A stretch of 64,000 bases of DNA, taken from assembly GCA_913057175.1 (NCBI GenBank), contig CAJXNP010000016.1, positions 124,001-188,000 of the forward strand, written 5' to 3'. Positions 44,646 to 52,644 of this stretch are shown piece by piece. Numbering within the stretch: position 1 is the first letter of the stretch; every line of letters starts with the position of its first letter. A program made the translations under genes and the position numbers. The DNA is from an uncultured Cytophagales bacterium (GTDB lineage Bacteria; Bacteroidota; Bacteroidia; Cytophagales; Cyclobacteriaceae). The notes beneath the pieces are model-generated. The model was not told the origin of the DNA, did no database searches, and saw only the letters and a list, made by a program, of their open reading frames with translations.

Positions 44646-46535
44646 ATGAAAAAGAATATAATTAAATCATCGTACTTCTATTTCCTGACTTTTGCCCTGT
44701 TAGTTTTATTTCAGCATGATAATTTTGCTCAAAAAGCTGAAGTAGAGCGGGTTGAGCCTCCCTTTTGGTGGGCTGACATGCAGCATGAAAATGTGAAGCT
44801 TCTGGTTCAGGGAGACAATATTTCTGAAGCAACCGTTGCAATTGACTATCCTGGAATCCAACTAGATGAGGTCCACAAGGCAGACAATCCGAGGTTTTTG
44901 TTTTTGGATCTGACTATAAGCTCAGCCGCACAACCAGGAACAGTAGAAATAAAATTTACAAATGGTAAGAAGAAGCCTGTCGTCTATGCTTATGAATTGA
45001 AAGCTCGAGAAGAGGGCAGAAAGGCATTCCAGGGGTTGGACCAAAGTGATGTGATGTACCTCATTACGCCAGACCGGTTTGCGAATGGCGACCCGTCGAA
45101 CGATGAAGTTGAATCCCTCACCGAAGGAAAAAACATGGATTTTCACAGTGGTCGTCATGGTGGTGATCTGGCTGGTATTTCTTCCAAAACCGACTATATC
45201 AAAAACCTGGGAATGACCGCAGTCTGGCTGAACCCGGTACTGGAAAACAACATGAAGGAATATTCCTATCACGGTTATGCAACTACTGACTATTACAAAG
45301 TGGATGCACGATTTGGCAGCAATGAGGATTACAAGTTATTGACAGAAAAATTCCATGAAAATGACATTAAAATGGTCATGGACATGGTGTTTAATCATTG
45401 CGGCTTGGAGCACTGGTGGATGAAAGACATGCCTTACAAAGACTGGATCCATCACTACCCAGATGTCGTCATTACCAATCATGCCAAAAGCGCCATTTCT
45501 GACCCACACGCGGCACAGGCTGATATTGACCAGAATGAAACAGGTTGGTTCGTATCTGCCATGCCTGACTTAAACCAGGACAATCCCTACATGGCAAATT
45601 ATCTCATCCAGAACAGTATCTGGTGGATTGAATACCTGGGACTTGATGGAATCAGGATGGACACCCACCCCTATAACAAGCCCGAATTCATGAAAGAATG
45701 GGCTGGCCGGGTTTTCAAGGAATATCCTGATTTTTATTTGGTAGGAGAAACCTGGGTAAATGATGAAGCGACAGAAGCCTACTGGGCTTACAAGTCTCCT
45801 GAAAATGAGCATTCTTTTAATTCAGGATTGAACTCCATCACAGATTTCCCGCTGTGCTTTGCCATTCACAATGCCTTCAAACCGGAAGGTGATGTATTGG
45901 AACTCTACAAAGTCATTAGCAAAGATTTTCTTTACGATGATCCCTCAATGAATAAAATATTTGCCGACAACCATGACATGGACCGTTATTATCACATTAT
46001 AGGTGAGGACCTGGATAAATTCAAAATGGCCATGACATTTCTGTTGACAACAAGGGGTATTCCCCAGGTCTATTACGGAACGGAAATGCTGATGCGGAAA
46101 TACGGGGAACATGGCACATTGCGTGAGGATTTTCCGGGAGGCAATTTTGTGACCGGTGAACGGGACGCATTTACTGAAAAGGGAAGAACGGATGAGGAAA
46201 ATGAGGCCTTTCGTCACATAAAGACCTTGCTGAATTGGCGGAAAGAAAGCCAGGCCATTGCCGATGGTCATTTGAAGCATTACGTCCCTTATGACAATGT
46301 TTATGTTTACAGCCAGACTTCTCAAAATGAATCTTTTGTAGTTCTGATCAACAACAACCCTGAGGCAAAAGATCTTGATATGACACGTTACCGGGAAATA
46401 TTGGATGGATATGAAAGTGGTCGTGATATTTTGACAAATCAGAATTATAACGACCTGACAAATATTAGCATTGGAGCAAATGAGTCACTTGTGTTGATCC
46501 TGAAATCTCCATTCAAAACTGAAATGAACGATTAA
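44646..46535 (+). CDS. susA: periplasmic GH13 neopullulanase/cyclomaltodextrinase (SusA-like)
   Basis: GH13 enzyme that breaks imported malto-oligosaccharides. Signal peptide ends near NFAQ. A cyclomaltodextrinase N-terminal domain (about 27-120: VEPPFWWADMQHENVKLLV) is followed by the catalytic barrel with MVMDMVFNHC, GIRMDTHPY (nucleophile), LVGETWV (acid/base) and FADNHDMDRY, then a C-terminal Cyc-maltodext-type beta domain (LINNNPEAKDLDMTRY). 629 aa, as in SusA. No sorting domain or lipobox, so periplasmic. Two bases after the amylase stop. Confidence 0.93.
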   Translation: MKKNIIKSSYFYFLTFALLVLFQHDNFAQKAEVERVEPPFWWADMQHENVKLLVQGDNISEATVAIDYPGIQLDEVHKADNPRFLFLDLTISSAAQPGTVEIKFTNGKKKPVVYAYELKAREEGRKAFQGLDQSDVMYLITPDRFANGDPSNDEVESLTEGKNMDFHSGRHGGDLAGISSKTDYIKNLGMTAVWLNPVLENNMKEYSYHGYATTDYYKVDARFGSNEDYKLLTEKFHENDIKMVMDMVFNHCGLEHWWMKDMPYKDWIHHYPDVVITNHAKSAISDPHAAQADIDQNETGWFVSAMPDLNQDNPYMANYLIQNSIWWIEYLGLDGIRMDTHPYNKPEFMKEWAGRVFKEYPDFYLVGETWVNDEATEAYWAYKSPENEHSFNSGLNSITDFPLCFAIHNAFKPEGDVLELYKVISKDFLYDDPSMNKIFADNHDMDRYYHIIGEDLDKFKMAMTFLLTTRGIPQVYYGTEMLMRKYGEHGTLREDFPGGNFVTGERDAFTEKGRTDEENEAFRHIKTLLNWRKESQAIADGHLKHYVPYDNVYVYSQTSQNESFVVLINNNPEAKDLDMTRYREILDGYESGRDILTNQNYNDLTNISIGANESLVLILKSPFKTEMND

Positions 46536-46537
46536 TA

Positions 46538-48562
46538 ATGAAAAGCATGAATTACCGGGTTATATTCCTTGTTGGAGCGATTTTTTTGACTTTATCATTT
46601 TGTACGACAAAAAAGAAAGATAAAAACGGACTATCCCTTACTTCGCCTGAGGATATCGTGAACATTCATTTTTACCTTGATCAAAACGGACAGCCGGGTT
46701 ACAAGACGACATTTAAAAAAAATGTGATGATCGACAGTTCTTCCCTTGGATTGGTGTTGTCAGGTGAATATTCTTTGGATAAGGGATTTGAAGTATTGAA
46801 TTCAACAGAAACAAGTTTTGATGAGACATGGGAGCAACCATGGGGTGAAGAGAGATTCATTCGAAATAATTATAAAGAGCTGACTGTCAACCTGGAAAAT
46901 GAAGCTGGCTTAAAGCTCGATATTGTTTTGCGTGCGTATGATAATGGAGTGGCTTTCAGGTATGTCTTCCCGGAACAGGAACAATTGAAGGAATTCGAAG
47001 TCATGGATGAATTGACGGAGTTCCGGATGGCTGATGATCACCTGGCCTGGTGGATTCCCGCCTATTCCGGCAATCGTTATGAGCAACTTTATACAAAAAG
47101 CGGTTTGAGTGAGATGGAAAAAGTCCATACACCCTTGACCATTGAAACCAAGAGGGGGTTTTATATTAGCATCCATGAAGCTGCTTTGACGGATTTTTCG
47201 AGTATGGTGATCGAAAATAGAGGAGATAATGTCCTTAAATGTGATCTGGTTCCTTTTAGTACAACAGATCCGGTAAAGTCATATGTCACTGCGCCCTTTC
47301 ATACTCCCTGGAGAACGATCATAGTCGGCGAAAAGCCTGGAGAGTTGATCACCAATTACGTGAATCTCAATCTGAACGAACCGAATAAGCTGGATGATAT
47401 CTCATGGATTAAACCAGGAAAGTACATCGGCGTTTGGTGGGAAATGTTCATCAATGTCGGTACCTGGGCACAAGGCCCTAAACATGCAGCTAATACCGGG
47501 AATGTAAAGAAATATATCGATTTTGCTGCTGAAAATGGCTTTGACGGTGTGCTGGTTGAAGGATGGAATTACGGTTGGGACGGCGACTGGATGGGAGGGG
47601 GTACAACCTTTGACTTTACGAAACCTTATCCCGATTACGATGTTGAAGAGCTGAGTCGCTATGCAAAAGAAAAGGGAGTTTACATTATTGGCCATCACGA
47701 AACAGGCGCAGATATTGTTAACTATGAAAATCAATTGGAAGATGCCTATCAGTTTTTAGAAGATCACGGTATGAGAGCTGTCAAAACCGGATATGTGGAG
47801 CATGGTGATACCTTGCCAAACGGCTACTATCACCATGGTCAGTATTTTGTTCGTCATTTTGAAAAAGTGATTGAGACAGCTGCCACACACAAAGTAATGA
47901 TTGTTGCACATGAACCGATCAAAGATACCGGCAAGCGAAGGACATTCCCGAACATGGTTTCCAGGGAAGGGGCAAAGGGACAGGAATACAATGCCATGGG
48001 AGGCAATTCGGCTGATCATGTGACGATTATTCCGTTTACAAGATCATTGTCGGGCCCGTTTGATTATACACCGGGGGTTTTTGATGTGAAACTTAAAACG
48101 ATGCCAAATGACCAGGTGAAAACCACGTTGGTTCGGGAATTGGCTCTTTATGTTGTCATTTACGCTCCCATGCAAATGGCATGTGATCTGCCGGAAAATT
48201 ACGAAGGCCATCCGGCATTTGAATTTATCAGGCAGGTGCCAACAGATTGGGAGACAACCCGTGTATTGGAAGGGGAAATAGGAGAATATGTGACCATTGC
48301 CCGACAGGAAAGGGACACAGACAATTGGTTTATTGGAGCAATAACCAATGAAAACCCAAGAACAGCCAGTATCTCGTTTAATTTTCTAGAACCGGAAAAA
48401 ACCTATAAAGCAACTATTTACAAAAATTCCCCGGATACAGATATGATCAATAATCCCACAGGATATGAAATTGATGAAATGGAAATAACTACCGACTCCA
48501 GGATAGAATTACAATTGGCTTCCGCAGGTGGCGCAGCCATCGCTGTTTACCCGGTTGAGTGA
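46538..48562 (+). CDS. susB: GH97 alpha-glucosidase (SusB-like)
   Basis: Glycoside hydrolase family 97 enzyme, releasing glucose from malto-oligosaccharide non-reducing ends. Lipobox LSFC near residue 22 predicts a lipoprotein, probably periplasmic-facing. An N-terminal beta-sandwich (about 30-280) is followed by a TIM barrel with WWEMFINVGTWAQGPKHAAN, GFDGVLVEGWNYGWDGDW, HHETGADI and AHEPIKDTGKRRTFPN, ending in a C-terminal beta domain. The glutamates expected in the inverting SusB-type subgroup seem present, but the subgroup call is tentative. Last gene of the locus, before a strong terminator. Confidence 0.93.
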   Translation: MKSMNYRVIFLVGAIFLTLSFCTTKKKDKNGLSLTSPEDIVNIHFYLDQNGQPGYKTTFKKNVMIDSSSLGLVLSGEYSLDKGFEVLNSTETSFDETWEQPWGEERFIRNNYKELTVNLENEAGLKLDIVLRAYDNGVAFRYVFPEQEQLKEFEVMDELTEFRMADDHLAWWIPAYSGNRYEQLYTKSGLSEMEKVHTPLTIETKRGFYISIHEAALTDFSSMVIENRGDNVLKCDLVPFSTTDPVKSYVTAPFHTPWRTIIVGEKPGELITNYVNLNLNEPNKLDDISWIKPGKYIGVWWEMFINVGTWAQGPKHAANTGNVKKYIDFAAENGFDGVLVEGWNYGWDGDWMGGGTTFDFTKPYPDYDVEELSRYAKEKGVYIIGHHETGADIVNYENQLEDAYQFLEDHGMRAVKTGYVEHGDTLPNGYYHHGQYFVRHFEKVIETAATHKVMIVAHEPIKDTGKRRTFPNMVSREGAKGQEYNAMGGNSADHVTIIPFTRSLSGPFDYTPGVFDVKLKTMPNDQVKTTLVRELALYVVIYAPMQMACDLPENYEGHPAFEFIRQVPTDWETTRVLEGEIGEYVTIARQERDTDNWFIGAITNENPRTASISFNFLEPEKTYKATIYKNSPDTDMINNPTGYEIDEMEITTDSRIELQLASAGGAAIAVYPVE

Positions 48563-48591
48563 AGAGGGAAATGAATTAGTGAAGCAATGTA

Positions 48592-48620
48592 AAGCGGGAT
48601 CATTTGGTTCCGCTTTTTTT
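48592..48620 (+). terminator. intrinsic terminator of the Sus-like operon
   Basis: AAGCGG and CCGCTT stem with a short loop, followed by seven T, 30 bases after the GH97 stop. Confidence 0.8.
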
Positions 48621-48663
48621 ATTACTTTAGGATGTCGTACGGGCACCATGGTTTGTGCGCCGT

Positions 48664-48683
48664 GGTTTGTACCCCCACAAACC
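48664..48683. repeat. GGTTTGT/ACAAACC hairpin repeat
   Basis: GGTTTGT-ACCCCC-ACAAACC forms a 7-bp hairpin. A second GGTTTGT copy lies 14 bases upstream. It looks like a REP-type intergenic repeat between the Sus operon and the amidohydrolase gene. Confidence 0.45.
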
Positions 48684-48793
48684 AATTGAAAAATGGTTAA
48701 ACGGTTGGTGACCCATCAATAAATAGGGTTTTAAATTAATCACAAAAATCTGCGTTATCAGCAGTCTTTCGATGCTGGTACGCTACTACAATT

Positions 48794-49624
48794 ATGAAAA
48801 TAGACTCGCATCAACATTTCTGGAAGTATGATCCAATGGAATACGAATGGATCGATGAATCCATGAAGAGGATCCGTCTGGATTTTCTGCCAAATGACCT
48901 TCAAAAAGAACTTAAATACAATGGTTTTGATGGCGCTGTTGCGGTTCAGGCGAGGCAATCACTGGAGGAGACCGAATGGTTATTAAACCTTGCGGAAGGG
49001 AACGATTTCATCAAGGGAGTGGTCGGATGGGTGGATTTATGCAGTGACGATGTGGGACGTCAATTACGGAAATATACATCCAACCCAAAATTGGTAGGTA
49101 TTCGCCACATTGTTCAGGGAGAGCCGGATGACCGGTTTATGCTCAGGAAGGATTTTATGAAAGGCGTCGGGCAATTGAAAGAATTCAATCTCACCTATGA
49201 TATCCTGATCTATCCCAAGCATTTACCCGTTGCGAATGAATTCATTAAAAACTTTCCCGAACAGCCGTTTGTGGTCGATCATCTCGCTAAACCATTTATT
49301 AAAAAAAGTGAACTGGAACCCTGGCGATCCGAAATAAAAAGAATTGCGGCTTTCCCGGATGTGTGCTGTAAAATCTCAGGCATGGTCACGGAAGCTGATT
49401 GGAAAAACTGGAAGGAAGATGATTTTCTTCCATACATGGATACAATTTATCAGGCATTTGGGGAAGACAGGATCATGTTTGGTAGTGATTGGCCCGTTTG
49501 TTTGGTAGCTGCTGATTATCAACAGGTTATCAATATTGTTCAGTTATATTTTAAAAATAAAGTCTCATCAACTGGCATGGATAAATTTTTTGGATTGAAT
49601 TGCAAAAACTTTTATAATCTCTGA
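48794..49624 (+). CDS. amidohydrolase/lactonase (TIM-barrel, L-fuconolactonase-like)
   Basis: Metal-dependent hydrolase of the amidohydrolase 2 family (COG3618), which includes sugar-lactonases such as L-fuconolactonase. Seen: the N-terminal metal pair in IDSHQHFWKYDP, IRHIVQGEPDD, the histidine in VVDHLAKPFI, and the aspartate in IMFGSDWPVC. 276 aa, normal. No signal peptide, so cytoplasmic. No fucose or rhamnose genes are adjacent; substrate unknown. Confidence 0.88.
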   Translation: MKIDSHQHFWKYDPMEYEWIDESMKRIRLDFLPNDLQKELKYNGFDGAVAVQARQSLEETEWLLNLAEGNDFIKGVVGWVDLCSDDVGRQLRKYTSNPKLVGIRHIVQGEPDDRFMLRKDFMKGVGQLKEFNLTYDILIYPKHLPVANEFIKNFPEQPFVVDHLAKPFIKKSELEPWRSEIKRIAAFPDVCCKISGMVTEADWKNWKEDDFLPYMDTIYQAFGEDRIMFGSDWPVCLVAADYQQVINIVQLYFKNKVSSTGMDKFFGLNCKNFYNL

Positions 49625-49643
49625 CCACATTTCCTCGGCCCTA

Positions 49644-49705
49644 GCGGGGTCTGTGTAACGACCCCGCGAAAATTGCCTGGCGGATCCTAAAAATCTCATA
49701 GGATC
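49644..49705. repeat. two consecutive hairpins after the amidohydrolase gene
   Basis: GCGGGGTC-N8-GACCCCGC (49644-49667, perfect 8-bp stem) is followed by GATCCTA-N9-TAGGATC (49683-49705, perfect 7-bp stem). Neither has a clean T-run. They could be an mRNA-end structure, a small RNA or dispersed intergenic repeats. Confidence 0.5.
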
Positions 49706-49866
49706 TTATACGAAGTTCCTACTCAAGCGAAAATTGTGATCTTTCGGGATTTTATCTGATAATTTTAATAATGTTATAGGTTTTTTGAAAAATAATTGTT
49801 CTCGTTTCAATAATTTTCGAAAATTATTATTAAGTTCATACATGACCAATAAAACCAGTATGAGTT

Positions 49867-50040
49867 ATGAAATCATTAGACATCCGAACTGACTTTAAAA
49901 AGCACTACAGCTTTGAAAGTGAATCGCAAATTATGGCTTTGAGAAAAAAGAAAGAAGCTGGATCAGAAGAAGCAATGAAGAAAAAATATTCTTCACCTAA
50001 ATTGAATCCCTCAGGTTCAGAAAAAGAAGCAAAGGCTTAA
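49867..50040 (+). CDS. small basic hypothetical protein (57 aa)
   Basis: Below the track's cutoff. ATG 49867 encodes 57 residues: MKSLDIRTDFKKHYSFESESQ, then a lysine-rich segment (MALRKKKEAGSEEAMKKKY) and a Ser/Pro/Lys tail. No signal peptide or membrane segment. Support comes from codon pattern, isolation between non-coding stretches, and a terminator 27 bases after the stop. Family not recognised; a small nucleic-acid-binding or intrinsically disordered protein is possible. Confidence 0.5.
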   Translation: MKSLDIRTDFKKHYSFESESQIMALRKKKEAGSEEAMKKKYSSPKLNPSGSEKEAKA

Positions 50041-50066
50041 TCGCTGTTTTCCCAATTCTATTATTC

Positions 50067-50097
50067 AAAGGGACTCTATAACGGAGTCCTTTATTTT
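50067..50097 (+). terminator. intrinsic terminator after the 57-aa gene
   Basis: AAAGGGACTC pairs with GAGTCCTTT (one bulged G) around a 7-base loop and is followed by ATTTTT. Confidence 0.75.
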
Positions 50098-50098
50098 T

Positions 50099-50448
50099 CA
50101 TTCTACCTAAATGATTGATGACGCCCAATTAATATTGAGCTTCAAAGGCAGGAAAATTCAATATTCAAATTTGGGATGTGTTTCATTAACTTTTCCTTCA
50201 AATTCCTGATAGATAGCTATCCATCTTGTACTATTTTTTTCCCTAACGCACAATTACGTGGGTTGATCCATGAAATAGACTGTTTAAAGTGGGTTTGGTC
50301 TGGAAAACAAGGTGAAAGGGTATTACAGAAATCACACATAAAAATTAGAATTATTATATAAAATCAACTAAAACTACATTTTCTTGGGGATTTGTGATAA
50401 TCCCTCCAACTTTGGCATGTTATGTAATCAATCAAAAATTTAAATATC
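50099..50448. other. 350-base gap without a supported gene
   Basis: A 61-aa track ORF (50176-50361) has no recognisable domain and poor composition. The only structure seen is a short hairpin GGGATT-TGTGAT-AATCCC (50387-50404), about 45 bases before the next start codon, where it could lie in the leader of the small lipoprotein mRNA. Confidence 0.5.
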
Positions 50449-50646
50449 ATGAAAAAAGTATTTTTTGTTTTAGCGATGGCTTGTGCGGTTTCATTTTTTG
50501 GGTGTAAGGATGATGAAAAAAACTGTATTGATTGTCTTGGTCAAGAGATCTGTGAAGGCGATGAATATGAAGGAGAAACAGTTACTGCAGAAGACTTGGA
50601 AACCATTAAAGCTGCTTGTGACTTATTTGGTTCTTTTGGCCAATAA
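50449..50646 (+). CDS. small cysteine-rich lipoprotein (65 aa)
   Basis: MKKVFFVLAMACAVSFFGC is a lipoprotein signal with lipobox FFGC. The mature part is only about 46 residues, very acidic (KDDEKN, EGDEYEGE) with four more cysteines (NCIDCLGQEIC and KAACDLF). The CxxC and spaced cysteines could form disulfides or bind metal. Family not recognised. It has its own leader and a strong terminator, so it is a single-gene unit. Confidence 0.7.
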   Translation: MKKVFFVLAMACAVSFFGCKDDEKNCIDCLGQEICEGDEYEGETVTAEDLETIKAACDLFGSFGQ

Positions 50647-50660
50647 GAATTGCTTAAATT

Positions 50661-50695
50661 AAAAGCGGCTCAGTAATTTCTGAGCCGCTTTTTTT
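50661..50695. terminator. strong terminator, probably bidirectional
   Basis: AAAAGCGGCTCAG and CTGAGCCGCTTTT form a 13-bp stem with a 6-base loop and T-runs on both strands. It sits between the small lipoprotein gene and the converging dehydrogenase gene (stop at 50723). Confidence 0.88.
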
Positions 50696-50722
50696 ATTTC
50701 TCTTTTGGTATATTTTTTAACC

Positions 50723-52633
50723 TTACTTCAACGACCTGATCCATTCTGCAATTTTTATTGCTTCTTCCTTTGGAACTTGTGGCATAGGAGCCATTGGTGT
50801 TGCATAGTCCGGCCAGTTTTGTGGCTGGGGATTATATATCAAATCGACTATTTTCTCCACACTGTAATTTCGCTTAGCAATTTCCGAGTAGGCTGGCCCC
50901 ACAACTCTTCTGTCCGGCTGATGGCAGGCTATACAGGTATTTTTCGTCAGCAAAGGCTGAATTTCTTCAAAATCCGGAGCGTTTGTTGAAAGCTTTGGTT
51001 GCGGTTTGGGCTTTGGCCTAACAACTTTTTTAGTGACAGCAGAAGATCGCTTTGTGCTTAGCTCATTTACCGGTACATTTTCTCCTTTTGCTATGTTGTT
51101 GAGTGTATAAAATGCCTGGGGATGAAGGATGGGGTCTCCATTCTGTGAGCGAATGCCCGGAACGTTGATCTCATGGATATAATATTGCCTGAGGTTGTCA
51201 ATAACGATCCGGACACTCATGTTGTCTTCAGAGACTTTCACTCCTTTAATTTTCAGGAACTCGTTGTTGATCGTTGGACTGCCATAGACGGGGTGATATT
51301 TGTAGGTAAAGCTTTGTCCCTGGTAGGAATCAAGGTCTTCAGCAGTTTTTCTATCAATCGGCTTGGTAAATTGGATTTCAAATCCATCAGGTTTAGACTT
51401 TATGGTTTTCATCTCAAAGGGCACGACTCCAGTCCAGACCACTCTTTGTAGGCCGGAAGTTTTGTCTCCCGCGGAACCCCATCCCCGATTGGTTTCACCC
51501 ACATACAAAGAACCGTCATGACCCCAGCACATTCTCAAAACTCCGCTTTGAAATCCCTGAACAAAGTCAAATGAAACTCCCTGGAATTCTCCTTCCACCT
51601 CTTCCAATGCCACACGCATGATTTTGCTCTGGCCCTGGTCACCAACGAAAATTTGTCCCTCAAATGGTCCGAAAACCCCTCCCGTTTTATCTGCAAGAGC
51701 CTCGGAGTTTGAAATGCCCTGAATGGCATGAGGTAGAATGACTGCAGGCAGCTTTAGCTCATCTATCGTTTTACTTGCTTCAAAGAAGGTGTTTGGGTCT
51801 GATTCATCAGGAATATTTTCCGGTTTAATGGCACGTCCTTCTTTTCTTTCCTGTCGGGGATCGATTAATTGATTAAATTCTTCTGTAGTCAAATGAACGG
51901 GCGATCCGGGTAAGTTTGTCCATTTCAATCCCGCAGGATGTCCCGTAAAGCTTCCTTTTTTCACATGCCACATGGCGCCAGAGCCTACATAATCTCCCTG
52001 ATTTTCCGTATAGAAGAACTCGCCATCAATCATGCCTATTCCGCAGGGTGACCGCATTCCCGTTGCCCACGGCTCCATGGTGCCATCCTGACTGATTCTC
52101 ATGGTCCACCCTCTCCATGGTACACGGCTTTCCCCCCTCCACCATTCTTCATCACCAAAGGCAACATTCGTTGTCACAAACATGCTGCTGTCAGGAGCTA
52201 TTTTGGGTCCATATGAGTATTCATGATAATGTCCGGACAAAGGCCAGGCATAAACTGTTTCATAGAGATCAGCCCGATCATCGCCATTTTTATCAGAAAG
52301 TTTCGTCAATTCTCCCCGTTGGGTAACGTAAAGAGAGTTGTTTAAATAAGCCATCCCAAGCGGTTCATGCAGTCCTGAAGCATATTGAATAAAAGAGGGT
52401 TGATCTCCATCTGCCATTTGAGGGTTTTCTACCAGCCAAACATCTCCCCGACGGGTACTCAGGGCTAATCTGCCATCAGGTAGTGTGGTAATTCCACCTA
52501 CTTCGAGAAGCATTTCCTCAGGTACGGGAAGTGTAATAATCTTATAATAGTCACTTTCACCAGGTCCGTTTTGACCAAATAAATTTGCGCTGATAGCAAC
52601 TGTGATAATTAATAGGATATATAGCTTTTTCAT
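50723..52633 (-). CDS. PQQ-dehydrogenase-like beta-propeller with C-terminal cytochrome c
   Basis: Secreted protein of 636 aa (ATG 52633; the track's TTG start is six codons earlier). Signal peptide MKKLYILLIITVAISANLFG. The body (about 30-430) is a soluble-glucose-dehydrogenase-like six-bladed propeller: VGGITTLPDGRLALSTRRGDVWLV, HEPLGMAYLNNSLYVTQRGEL, FVGDQGQSKIMRV, GSLYVGETNRGW. The C-terminus (about 555-636) is a class I cytochrome c domain with heme site CIACH and a likely axial methionine in ATPMAPMPQVP. It is probably a periplasmic sugar or alcohol oxidase passing electrons to the respiratory chain; cofactor and substrate are inferred. Cotranscribed with the DUF1080 gene (11-base gap). 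Confidence 0.85.
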   Translation of the reverse strand: MKKLYILLIITVAISANLFGQNGPGESDYYKIITLPVPEEMLLEVGGITTLPDGRLALSTRRGDVWLVENPQMADGDQPSFIQYASGLHEPLGMAYLNNSLYVTQRGELTKLSDKNGDDRADLYETVYAWPLSGHYHEYSYGPKIAPDSSMFVTTNVAFGDEEWWRGESRVPWRGWTMRISQDGTMEPWATGMRSPCGIGMIDGEFFYTENQGDYVGSGAMWHVKKGSFTGHPAGLKWTNLPGSPVHLTTEEFNQLIDPRQERKEGRAIKPENIPDESDPNTFFEASKTIDELKLPAVILPHAIQGISNSEALADKTGGVFGPFEGQIFVGDQGQSKIMRVALEEVEGEFQGVSFDFVQGFQSGVLRMCWGHDGSLYVGETNRGWGSAGDKTSGLQRVVWTGVVPFEMKTIKSKPDGFEIQFTKPIDRKTAEDLDSYQGQSFTYKYHPVYGSPTINNEFLKIKGVKVSEDNMSVRIVIDNLRQYYIHEINVPGIRSQNGDPILHPQAFYTLNNIAKGENVPVNELSTKRSSAVTKKVVRPKPKPQPKLSTNAPDFEEIQPLLTKNTCIACHQPDRRVVGPAYSEIAKRNYSVEKIVDLIYNPQPQNWPDYATPMAPMPQVPKEEAIKIAEWIRSLK

Positions 52634-52644
52634 TGAATATCTTT

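Noticed and set aside
50176-50361. 61-aa ORF in the gap before the small lipoprotein
   Set aside because: No domain, signal or homology pattern recognised; composition fits translated AT-rich non-coding DNA.
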